Source: Thomasclavelia sp047249845 (lineage in GTDB: Bacteria; Bacillota_I; Bacilli_A; Erysipelotrichales; Coprobacillaceae). From it: a DNA stretch of 64,000 bases. Below are positions 54,128-61,600 of this stretch, piece by piece (within the stretch, counting starts at the first letter, position 1; every line of letters starts with the position of its first letter). The DNA lies in NCBI RefSeq assembly GCF_047249845.1, contig NZ_JBKTWO010000005.1, positions 1 through 64,000 of the forward strand, read 5' to 3'. Made by a program: the position numbers and the translations under genes. Under the pieces are notes generated by a model. It saw only the letters and a program-made list of their open reading frames with translations, had not been told where the DNA came from and searched no databases.

Positions 54128-54156
54128 ATCTTAATATTTTGTAGAAAAATTGTCAA
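54128..54156 (-). promoter_or_regulatory. Main leftward promoter of the tail cluster
   Basis: The minus strand reads TTGACA, a 17-base spacer and TAAGAT, close to the sigma-A consensus. Operator candidate 2 covers its minus-35 and part of the spacer, so a bound repressor would block it. Confidence 0.65.
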
Positions 54157-54157
54157 C
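54141..54157. promoter_or_regulatory. Operator candidate 2
   Basis: GTAGAAAAATTGTCAAC agrees with the complement of candidate 1 (GTAGATAAATTGTCTAC) at 15 of 17 positions and overlaps the leftward minus-35. Confidence 0.55.
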
Positions 54158-54182
54158 ACATTAAGATATAAACATTGATTTG

Positions 54183-54211
54183 TTGAAAAAAAGGATACAA
54201 AATGTTAAAAT
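54183..54211 (+). promoter_or_regulatory. Repressor promoter with operator-like site
   Basis: TTGAAA, a 17-base spacer and TAAAAT precede the repressor gene. GTTGAAAAAAAGGATAC (54182-54198), an 11 of 17 match to the operator form, overlaps its minus-35, which suggests autoregulation. Confidence 0.55.
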
Positions 54212-54242
54212 ATTATTACTATGATAAAAGGAAGTGAAAATC

Positions 54243-54872
54243 ATGTCACATATGGGAAATAGAATAAAAAAACTAAGAGAACAGCATAAAATGACTCAGG
54301 ATGATCTTGCTCAACAGTTAGGATACTCCTCTCGCTCATCAATTAATAAAATAGAAATTGGAAGAAGTGACCTTCCACAATCAAAGATTCCTTTAGCTGC
54401 TAAAATTCTTCATACTACTCCTGCCTATATCTTAGGGTGGCAAGAATCACTTAAACCAATAGATCATGAATTTGAAAAGATTCCTGTCTATCCTCCCCTA
54501 TGTTGTGGTGATGGATGGTTTACAGAGGATAATATTATAGATTATATATCTATTCCTAAAAAAATGCTGCAACCCCACAAACAATATTTTGCAAACTATG
54601 CTATGGGTGATTCCATGAAAGATGAAAATATTAATGATGGTGATCTTGTAATATTTGAACATACTAATCTTATAAATAATGGTGAAATTGGATGTTTTAA
54701 TATTGACAACAATGAAGCTACATGTAAGATATTTAAACGTGATCCAAAAACTTCAATTATTATGCTTTTACCTGCAAATAATAATTATCAACCAATTATT
54801 ATTACCTCACAAAATATTGGTTTTAAGGTTATTGGTAAATTAGCTCTTGTTATAAATAATCGTCAACGATAA
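54243..54872 (+). CDS. CI/LexA-type repressor with S24 autoprotease domain
   Basis: The 209-residue protein has an N-terminal HTH (IKKLREQHKMTQDDLAQQLG, then YSSRSSINKIE) and a C-terminal S24 peptidase fold. The catalytic serine is in MGDSM (Ser124), the lysine probably Lys162 in TCKIFKR, and a Cys-Gly cleavage site in LCCGDGW (88-89). Such repressors cut themselves when RecA is activated by DNA damage. The start is ATG 54243, eight bases after AAGGAAG; an in-frame GTG nine bases earlier lies inside the ribosome site. It is divergent from the tail operon. Confidence 0.88.
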   Translation: MSHMGNRIKKLREQHKMTQDDLAQQLGYSSRSSINKIEIGRSDLPQSKIPLAAKILHTTPAYILGWQESLKPIDHEFEKIPVYPPLCCGDGWFTEDNIIDYISIPKKMLQPHKQYFANYAMGDSMKDENINDGDLVIFEHTNLINNGEIGCFNIDNNEATCKIFKRDPKTSIIMLLPANNNYQPIIITSQNIGFKVIGKLALVINNRQR

Positions 54873-54903
54873 AAGGGACAACACATTAGTGAAGTCCCTT
54901 TAT
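54871..54903. terminator. Bidirectional terminator between repressor and GH20 gene
   Basis: AAAGGGAC and GTCCCTTT enclose a 14-base loop, with A/T-rich flanks on both sides. The two genes converge here. Confidence 0.7.
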
Positions 54904-54931
54904 ATATTTAAACTTAAAACTCTTTATTAAA

Positions 54932-56632
54932 TTAACCTCTTTTTTTACGTAAAACTTGTACCCCTAAACCACCTGAGATTATTAATAATAACATCATAGG
55001 TACTAAATTAATTGTATCTCCTGTATTTGGATTTGGTTTACTTTCGTTTTGTTCAGGTTTTTTATCTTCTTTTAATACTAATGCTGCGACTGCATCTTGA
55101 ATTGATTTTGCCATAGCATTAACTTCATTTTGTTTAGTTATATCTAAACCATATACAACTGCTGCTTTAGCATCATTTAAAAGTTTAACAGTTTCTTCAG
55201 TATAAATAGTTAAATCATTTGGAATTGAGGAAATTGCTTCTTCTACTTTTGTATAATCTGCTGATTTAATTACTAACTCTTTAATTGCACTTTCAATAGC
55301 TATTGCATATCCATCTACAATATCTTGTTCAGTAACTCTTTTATTTCTAATAACTGCATTAATAGCATTATTTAATTTTGCTACTGTTTCCTGCGTATAG
55401 ATTTCTAAGTTTGTTGGAACTGAAGCAATTACTTCATCTACTCTAGTATAATCTGCAGGACGAATTAAATAGTCAGCATGTTTAGTTGAAAACTGATCCA
55501 TTAAAGCAAATATTCTATCAAAATCATGCTCTTTGCTTGGATCATCACACCAAACACATTGCATACTTCCAATAATATTTATTTTACTAGTTGCTCCAGT
55601 TACATCAGTAAATTCTTTTTGATCAATATTGACAGTAGTATTTTCATATTTATATCCACCGTCTGTAACGTTTCCTAATACCCAATACCAGGCATCATTA
55701 GTATTAAGAATTTTATGTCCTTTTTCTGCTAAATATTCTGGTTTAGCAACATAGAATCCCCACCATCCAGCAGTCCAATAAGAAATAATAATATCTTTGT
55801 CAAAAGTACCAAAATTATCTTTACTATTATAGTAGATACCATCATTGAAACACATTGGTTCCATTCCAGCGTCTTTAATAATTTTTGCATTTTCATTTAC
55901 ATATGCAATAAATTCATCATATAATCCTAAATCTTGTAAATAGCTCCATCCTGGATTTCCAAATACATCATTTGCATATTCATCTGCACCAAAGTTAAAG
56001 ATTTCAGATGCTCCAGAGTTTCCAAAATAAGTAGCATATTTTTTTACTAATTCATGTGTAAATTTAACTGCTACATCATTTTCAATATTAACAGTACGCT
56101 CAGATACTTTATTGTCATGTGTAAAACGTACATCTTCTAATCCTAACTCTTCCATTGCAACTAGAATAGAATCCATGTGTCCTGGACTATTAATAACAGG
56201 AACTACACTTAAACCTCTCTCTTTTGCATAAGCAAGAATACGGTCCATTTCAGCTTCTGTTAAAGCATTACCATTAGGATCATCATAATAATGTTTATTA
56301 CCTTTTGTTAAAGCTGCTTTTACATCATCACTAGAATATGTAATCCCATTTACTTCCATTGTCATATCAGCTAAAAAGAATCTTAACGCATCATTACCTA
56401 ATAAAATCTGTACATCTGTATATCCATTTTTATAAGCTTTATCAATTATCGACTTTAGTTGTTCTTCAGAAAAATACTTTCTACCTGCATCAATAGAAAA
56501 TATGCTTTTTAATTGTTGTGTTTCATTTTCTTGTGCTTGAATTTTAGTAACCCCACCAACTGTAAATACAGCACCAAAAATCATTGTACAACAAAGTACA
56601 AATGATATAACTTTATTAAATATTTTTTTCAT
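54932..56632 (-). CDS. Cell-wall-anchored GH20 beta-N-acetylhexosaminidase
   Basis: The 566-residue protein has a signal peptide (about 1-33), a GH20 catalytic barrel (about 40-395) with the Asp-Glu pair in FNFGADEYAND, and SPGHMDS and WYWVLG substrate-site segments. Two FIVAR-like three-helix repeats follow (ADYTRVDEVIASVPTNLEIY and ADYTKVEEAISSIPNDLTIY). The C-terminus is a sorting signal, NPNTGD, a hydrophobic span and KKRG. It should remove terminal GlcNAc or GalNAc from glycans such as mucin. The sorting motif departs from LPxTG. Confidence 0.86.
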   Translation of the reverse strand: MKKIFNKVISFVLCCTMIFGAVFTVGGVTKIQAQENETQQLKSIFSIDAGRKYFSEEQLKSIIDKAYKNGYTDVQILLGNDALRFFLADMTMEVNGITYSSDDVKAALTKGNKHYYDDPNGNALTEAEMDRILAYAKERGLSVVPVINSPGHMDSILVAMEELGLEDVRFTHDNKVSERTVNIENDVAVKFTHELVKKYATYFGNSGASEIFNFGADEYANDVFGNPGWSYLQDLGLYDEFIAYVNENAKIIKDAGMEPMCFNDGIYYNSKDNFGTFDKDIIISYWTAGWWGFYVAKPEYLAEKGHKILNTNDAWYWVLGNVTDGGYKYENTTVNIDQKEFTDVTGATSKINIIGSMQCVWCDDPSKEHDFDRIFALMDQFSTKHADYLIRPADYTRVDEVIASVPTNLEIYTQETVAKLNNAINAVIRNKRVTEQDIVDGYAIAIESAIKELVIKSADYTKVEEAISSIPNDLTIYTEETVKLLNDAKAAVVYGLDITKQNEVNAMAKSIQDAVAALVLKEDKKPEQNESKPNPNTGDTINLVPMMLLLIISGGLGVQVLRKKRG

Positions 56633-56795
56633 AATATTTCCTTTCTTTATTTAATAATTTATTTATGATATATTTAGCTATACTCACCTACTTTCAATAT
56701 CGAATTTAAAAGCAATTAGTAAAATATCTAATTGCTACTAATTATAATAATATAAAGGATGATACTATGCAAGCACTTTCCTACCTAATCAGTAG

Positions 56796-56833
56796 TAATT
56801 CTAATACGAAATAAATATCTGATACTAGAATTA
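56796..56833. promoter_or_regulatory. Inverted repeat upstream of the MerR-type gene
   Basis: TAATTCTA at 56796-56803 and TAGAATTA at 56826-56833 form an 8-base perfect inverted repeat in the divergent region between the GH20 and MerR-methyltransferase genes. Confidence 0.35.
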
Positions 56834-56886
56834 AATTTCCTGGGGAATATCTTTTTTTTCTTAACTAAATATTTTATAATATGTAC

Positions 56887-58050
56887 ATGGAAAAATTATA
56901 CTCAACCGGTGAATTTGCTAAAATAGCAGGTGTCACACTAAGAACAATTAGATATTATGATAAAATTGGTCTTTTAAAACCAACAAAGATTCTTGATAAT
57001 GGATATCGTAAATACTGTAATAATGATCTTATTACTCTTCAAAAAATACTTTCTTTAAAAGAATTAGGTTTTTCTTTAGAAGAAATCCATCCTTTAATTC
57101 AAGATGACGATAAAGACAGTTTTAAAAAATCAATAAATATGCAAACTAATTTAATAGATCAAAAAATACAAAAGCTTACCGCCTTAAAAGAATCATTAAA
57201 GGCAACAAAAAAAATCTTAACAAAAAATGAAATAGCTTGGGATAAAATAATTGAACTTATCAAACTTTCATCAATTAATGAAGAAGTAATTAATCACTAT
57301 ATGAATGCCAAAAACCTTGAAACTCGTATTACACTTCACGATAAATTTTCTATCAATAAACAAGGATGGTTCCCCTGGTTATTTGAACAAATTGATTTTT
57401 CAACTGTTTATCGTTTACTTGAAATAGGTTGCGGTAATGGCAAGTTATGGAATTATAATCCATATAATTTACGTAATCGGGAAATATTCTTATCTGATAT
57501 TTCAAGCGGTATGCTTGAAAAAGCAAAACATAATTTAGGTAATGATTATAATTATTTAAACATTAACTGTCAAAATATACCGTTTAAGAATAATTATTTT
57601 GATACAATAGTTGCAAATCATGTTATTTTTTATTTAAAAGACCCACATCAAGGTTTATCAGAAATAACAAGAGTATTAAAAAAATCAGGTATTTTCTATT
57701 GTAGTACTTATAGTAAAAATCATATGAAAGAAATTAGTAATATTGTTAAAGGTTTTGATGAACGTATTAATTTATCATCAAACTCTTTAGCTGAACTTTT
57801 TGGTTTAGAGAATGGTAAGGATATTTTATCCAACTACTTTAGTTTTGTTGATATTCGAAAATATAAAGACGCATTAATAGTTGATCAGGCGCAACCATTA
57901 ATTGATTATATTTTAAGTTGTCATGGGAATCAAAATGAATATATATTAAGTCATTTAAAAGAATTTAAATGTTATATAAATGATTTAATTAAACAATCTA
58001 ATGGAATAAAAATAACTAAAGACTCAGGTTTATTTATTTGTATAAAATAA
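56887..58050 (+). CDS. MerR-type regulator fused to a SAM methyltransferase
   Basis: The 387-residue protein begins with a MerR DNA-binding domain (YSTGEFAKIAGVTLRTIRYY, then DKIGLLKP) and a coiled coil to about residue 115. A class I methyltransferase domain follows (LLEIGCGNGKLW near 178-189, LSDISSG, ANHVIFYLKDPHQGL). A TATAAT ends at 56880, so transcripts would start at or near the ATG at 56887; no ribosome site is visible, and translation may be leaderless. The in-frame ATG at 56881 touches the minus-10 box. Substrate unknown. Confidence 0.85.
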   Translation: MEKLYSTGEFAKIAGVTLRTIRYYDKIGLLKPTKILDNGYRKYCNNDLITLQKILSLKELGFSLEEIHPLIQDDDKDSFKKSINMQTNLIDQKIQKLTALKESLKATKKILTKNEIAWDKIIELIKLSSINEEVINHYMNAKNLETRITLHDKFSINKQGWFPWLFEQIDFSTVYRLLEIGCGNGKLWNYNPYNLRNREIFLSDISSGMLEKAKHNLGNDYNYLNINCQNIPFKNNYFDTIVANHVIFYLKDPHQGLSEITRVLKKSGIFYCSTYSKNHMKEISNIVKGFDERINLSSNSLAELFGLENGKDILSNYFSFVDIRKYKDALIVDQAQPLIDYILSCHGNQNEYILSHLKEFKCYINDLIKQSNGIKITKDSGLFICIK

Positions 58051-58064
58051 ACCTGAGTCTTTTT
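58018..58064. terminator. Bidirectional terminator between MerR-methyltransferase and rmlB
   Basis: AAAGACTCAGGTTTATTT pairs with AAATAAACCTGAGTCTTT around a short loop. It overlaps the stop of the MerR-type gene and lies just past the rmlB stop. Confidence 0.8.
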
Positions 58065-58066
58065 AT

Positions 58067-59092
58067 CTATTTTACTTTTCCAGCATACATTTTTTCAAAA
58101 TAATTTTGATATTCTCCAGAAAGAATATTTTGCCACCATTCTTTGTTATCTAAATACCACTGAATCGTTTGTTGAATACCAGTATCAAAGTTATATTTTG
58201 GCTTCCATCCAAGTTCAGTTTCTAACTTAGTTGGATCAATTGCATATCTTCTATCATGCCCTTTACGATCTTCAACATATTTAATTAAAGATTCAGGTTT
58301 ATCTAATGCTTTTAAGATTGTTTGAACAACTTCTAAATTAGTTCTTTCATTATGTCCACCAACATTATATACTTCACCAACGCGACCATTTCTAATAATT
58401 AGATCGATTGCAACACAGTGATCATATACATGTAACCAGTCACGAACATTATCACCTTTACCATATACTGGTAATTCTTCATCAGCTAAAGCTCTTGAAA
58501 TCATTAATGGAATTAACTTTTCAGGGAAATGATATGGACCATAGTTATTTGAACATCTAGAAATAGTTACTGGTAATCCAAAAGTACGATGATAAGCTAA
58601 AACAAATAAATCTGCAGAAGCTTTTGATGAACTATAAGGACTAGATGTGTGTAATGGTGTTGTTTCAGTAAAGAACAAATCAGGTCGATCTAAAGGTAGG
58701 TCACCATATACTTCATCAGTAGATACTTGATGATATCTTTTTACTCCAAATTCTTTAGCTGCATCTAATAAAGTAGTTGTTCCCATAACATTTGTTTTAA
58801 CGAAGATTTCAGGATCAGTAATACTTCTATCAACATGTGATTCTGCTGCGAAGTTAACAACAACATCAAATTTTTCTTCTTCAAATAACTTAAAGATGAA
58901 TTCACGGTCAGCAATATCACCTTTAACAAATTTATAATTCGGTTTACCTTCAACTGGTTTACAAGTCTCTAAGTTTCCAGCATAAGTTAATAAATCTAAG
59001 TTAACGATCATATCTTCTGGATAAGTTTCAACCATATAGTGAACAAAGTTTCCACCGATGAAACCTGCTCCACCTGTTACTAAAATTTTCAT
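58067..59092 (-). CDS. rfbB: dTDP-glucose 4,6-dehydratase
   Basis: The 341-residue protein has the NAD motif VTGGAGFIGGNFVHY, AAESHVDRSI, the STDEVYGDLP catalytic Asp-Glu pair and YSSSKASAD (YxxxK), all diagnostic for RmlB. It converts dTDP-glucose to the 4-keto-6-deoxy sugar. It directly follows rmlC and is the last gene of rmlA-rmlC-rmlB. The codon use looks less AT-biased than the nearby glycosyltransferases, as expected for a core gene. Confidence 0.96.
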   Translation of the reverse strand: MKILVTGGAGFIGGNFVHYMVETYPEDMIVNLDLLTYAGNLETCKPVEGKPNYKFVKGDIADREFIFKLFEEEKFDVVVNFAAESHVDRSITDPEIFVKTNVMGTTTLLDAAKEFGVKRYHQVSTDEVYGDLPLDRPDLFFTETTPLHTSSPYSSSKASADLFVLAYHRTFGLPVTISRCSNNYGPYHFPEKLIPLMISRALADEELPVYGKGDNVRDWLHVYDHCVAIDLIIRNGRVGEVYNVGGHNERTNLEVVQTILKALDKPESLIKYVEDRKGHDRRYAIDPTKLETELGWKPKYNFDTGIQQTIQWYLDNKEWWQNILSGEYQNYFEKMYAGKVK

Positions 59093-59668
59093 TTATTTAT
59101 CTCCTTCGAATTTAAAATTACAATCACTTTCATCTAATGTAGGACCATTTTTATCTTTATCTGATAAGATTGGTTCAATTCCATTTAATAATCCGCCCCA
59201 ATCAACATTGACCGAAGGATCATCGTAACGAATTCCCCGATCATGTTCTTTAGAGTATAAATTATCTACTTTGTATCTAAATTCAACATTATCAGTTAAT
59301 GTTAAGAAACCATGAGCAAATCCTCGAGGAATAAAGAACATCTTCTTATTTTCTTCACTCAACTCTACTGCAACCCATTGTTTATAAGTTGGAGAACCTT
59401 TACGAATATCAACAGCGACATCAATAACAGTTCCTTTAGTACAGCTAACTAATTTAGCTTGGGCCATTGGATCATTTTGAAAATGCAAGCCTCTTAAAGT
59501 TCCTTTTTTTGCTGTAAATGACATATTATCTTGAACAAAAACATTATCAATTCCTAATTCATGAAAATTACTAGTTGAATAAGTTTCCATGAAATAACCA
59601 CGATGATCACCATGAACATCTGGTTCTATAATAACAACACCTGGGATCTTAGTTTCAATTTTTTTCAT
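59093..59668 (-). CDS. rfbC: dTDP-4-dehydrorhamnose 3,5-epimerase
   Basis: The 191-residue cupin-fold protein shows DHRGYFMETYS, FVQDNMSFTAKKGTLRGLHF (catalytic His), KGTVIDVAVDIRKGSPTY and IPRGFAHGFLTL, the standard RmlC set. It epimerises the keto sugar at C3 and C5. The stop is one base before the rmlB start. Confidence 0.95.
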   Translation of the reverse strand: MKKIETKIPGVVIIEPDVHGDHRGYFMETYSTSNFHELGIDNVFVQDNMSFTAKKGTLRGLHFQNDPMAQAKLVSCTKGTVIDVAVDIRKGSPTYKQWVAVELSEENKKMFFIPRGFAHGFLTLTDNVEFRYKVDNLYSKEHDRGIRYDDPSVNVDWGGLLNGIEPILSDKDKNGPTLDESDCNFKFEGDK

Positions 59669-59679
59669 TTTTCTACCTC

Positions 59680-60561
59680 TTATTGATCTATAAATTTACC
59701 ATCTAATACATCTTTTAAATATTTACCATATTGGTTCTTCTTATACAATTCATATGAAGTATTAAGCTGATCTTTAGAAATCCAACCGTTATTATAAGCT
59801 ATTTCCTCAAGACATGCAATCTTCCGGTTTTGATGTGTTTCTACAGTTTTAACAAAGTTAGTTGCATCGACTAAACTTTCATGAGTTCCTGTATCTAACC
59901 AGGTAAATCCTTGTCCTAATAAAGTTACATCTAAAGTTCCATTATCTAGATAGATTTTATTTAAATCAGTAATTTCTAATTCACCACGAGCACTTGGTTT
60001 AATACTTTTAGCAAACTCTACAACATTTTTATCATAGAAATATAAACCTGTTACTGCGTAATTAGATTTAGGATTAGCTGGTTTTTCTTCTAAAGAAACA
60101 GCTTTTCCATTCTCATCAAATTCAACTACTCCAAATCGTTCAGGATCATCAACATAATAACCAAATACAGTTGCTCCACTAAACTTGTTTGCAGCTGCTC
60201 TTAATCTCTTACCTAACCCATGACCATGAAAAATATTATCACCTAAAACCATGGCACAAGCTTCACCATCTATAAATTCTTCACCTAAAATAAATGCTTG
60301 AGCTAAACCATCTGGGGATGGCTGTACTTTATATTGAAGGGTAATTCCAAATTGACTACCATCACCTAATAATTCTTCAAATCTTGGTGTGTCATCAGGA
60401 GTAGAAATAATTAATATATCTTTAATTCCTGCCTCCATTAATATGCTCAATGGGTAATATATCATTGGTTTATCGTAGATTGGTAATAGTTGTTTACTTG
60501 TTACTTGAGTTAGAGGATATAGTCTTGTTCCTGATCCTCCTGCTAATACAATGCCTTTCAT
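59680..60561 (-). CDS. rfbA: Glucose-1-phosphate thymidylyltransferase
   Basis: The 293-residue protein has the nucleotidyltransferase start IVLAGGSGTRLYPLT, then KQLLPIYDKPMIYYPL, LGDNIFHGHG and the LDTGTHESL segment, as in RmlA. It makes dTDP-glucose, the first step to dTDP-L-rhamnose. It is the first gene of the rmlA-rmlC-rmlB set, with its promoter probably at 60590-60620. Confidence 0.96.
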   Translation of the reverse strand: MKGIVLAGGSGTRLYPLTQVTSKQLLPIYDKPMIYYPLSILMEAGIKDILIISTPDDTPRFEELLGDGSQFGITLQYKVQPSPDGLAQAFILGEEFIDGEACAMVLGDNIFHGHGLGKRLRAAANKFSGATVFGYYVDDPERFGVVEFDENGKAVSLEEKPANPKSNYAVTGLYFYDKNVVEFAKSIKPSARGELEITDLNKIYLDNGTLDVTLLGQGFTWLDTGTHESLVDATNFVKTVETHQNRKIACLEEIAYNNGWISKDQLNTSYELYKKNQYGKYLKDVLDGKFIDQ

Positions 60562-60589
60562 CTTAAAAAGCCTCCTTATTTACATAATT

Positions 60590-60620
60590 ATATTAAACCC
60601 TAACGTTACGTAATGGTCAA
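60590..60620 (-). promoter_or_regulatory. Candidate rml promoter with 19-base spacer and palindromes
   Basis: On the minus strand TTGACC, a 19-base spacer and TAATAT precede rfbA. The spacer holds two overlapping 8-base palindromes, TTACGTAA and TAACGTTA (60601-60613). A long spacer with a symmetric core is the style of MerR-controlled promoters. Confidence 0.45.
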
Positions 60621-60714
60621 GTGTTAATTTTAAATATACACTTTATTGTATTGAATAGAAAACAATAATAAGCTAAAATATATTAAATTATATTTCTAAG
60701 AAAAGAGAGTGTTT

Positions 60715-61563
60715 ATGAAAAATATTCAAAATATTATTGGCATATTATTAGGCAATACCTTATATGCCTTAGCTGTAGCAATGTTTATTATACCAAATAA
60801 CCTTATTACTGGTGGTACAACAGGAATGGCATTATTATTAGAGACCACTATTAATATACCAATTACTATTTTTGTATCTATTTTTAATATTACTATGTTT
60901 ATACTTGGTTGGAAAGTTTTAGGTAGGAAGTTCGCATTAACCACATTAATCAGCTCATTTTATTATCCAATGATATTAGGAGTATTTGAAAAACTTTTTG
61001 AACATGAGATAATGAGTACTGATACTTTATTATGTGTCATCCTTGCTGGATTAATGATTGGTTTAGCAATTGGCTTAGTTATTCGCTGTGGAGCAAGTAC
61101 AGGAGGTATGGATATTCCTCCACTAATTTTAAATAAGAAATTAGGGTTTCCTATTTCTGTTAGTATGTATGGATTTGACTTTTTAATATTACTTGGACAA
61201 ATGATTATTCGAGAACGTGAAATGATTTTTTATGGTATATTATTAGTTCTTATATATACGATCGTACTAGATAAGGTATTAGTTATTGGTAAATCACAAA
61301 TACAGATTAAAATTATAAGTAAAAATTATGAAGAAATTAATGCAATGATTATTAATAGATTAGATCGTGGAACAACTTTGATCCATGGAGAAACTGGTTA
61401 TAAACATAATAAATATCCTGTTGTATTAACTGTAGTAAATAATCGTGAATTAACACATTTAAACAATTATGTATATGATATAGACCCTGATGCTTTCATG
61501 ATCATTAATAAAGTTAACGAAGTCAGAGGTAAAGGATTCTCATCTGCTAAAAAATATGAATAA
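60715..61563 (+). CDS. YitT-family membrane protein (DUF2179)
   Basis: The 282-residue protein has five to six membrane spans with GGTTGMALLLETTINIPITI near residues 33-52 and RCGASTGGMDIPPLIL near 124-139. The C-terminal soluble DUF2179 domain (TTLIHGETGYKHNKYPVVLT, then DPDAFMIIN) completes the family plan. Function is not established for this family. The start is ATG 60715 after AAGAGAG; the in-frame GTG six bases earlier lies inside that ribosome site. Confidence 0.88.
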   Translation: MKNIQNIIGILLGNTLYALAVAMFIIPNNLITGGTTGMALLLETTINIPITIFVSIFNITMFILGWKVLGRKFALTTLISSFYYPMILGVFEKLFEHEIMSTDTLLCVILAGLMIGLAIGLVIRCGASTGGMDIPPLILNKKLGFPISVSMYGFDFLILLGQMIIREREMIFYGILLVLIYTIVLDKVLVIGKSQIQIKIISKNYEEINAMIINRLDRGTTLIHGETGYKHNKYPVVLTVVNNRELTHLNNYVYDIDPDAFMIINKVNEVRGKGFSSAKKYE

Positions 61564-61565
61564 AA

Positions 61566-61597
61566 TTAAACCGTGTACAAAATCTGTACACGGTTTT
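61566..61597. terminator. Bidirectional terminator
   Basis: AAACCGTGTACA and TGTACACGGTTT form a 12-bp perfect stem around a 5-base loop, with TTTT and AAA flanks. It separates the convergent yitT-like and L,D-transpeptidase genes. Confidence 0.85.
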
Positions 61598-61600
61598 CTA

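Noticed and set aside
44251..54872. Intact or satellite prophage
   Set aside because: No integrase, attachment-site repeats, terminase, portal, capsid or replication genes were found; only tail, lysis and control genes are present, all intact.
44289..54872. R-type (contractile) tail bacteriocin such as a diffocin
   Set aside because: No sheath, baseplate wedge or spike genes were seen; the Dit, tip and BppU order is that of flexible siphophage tails.
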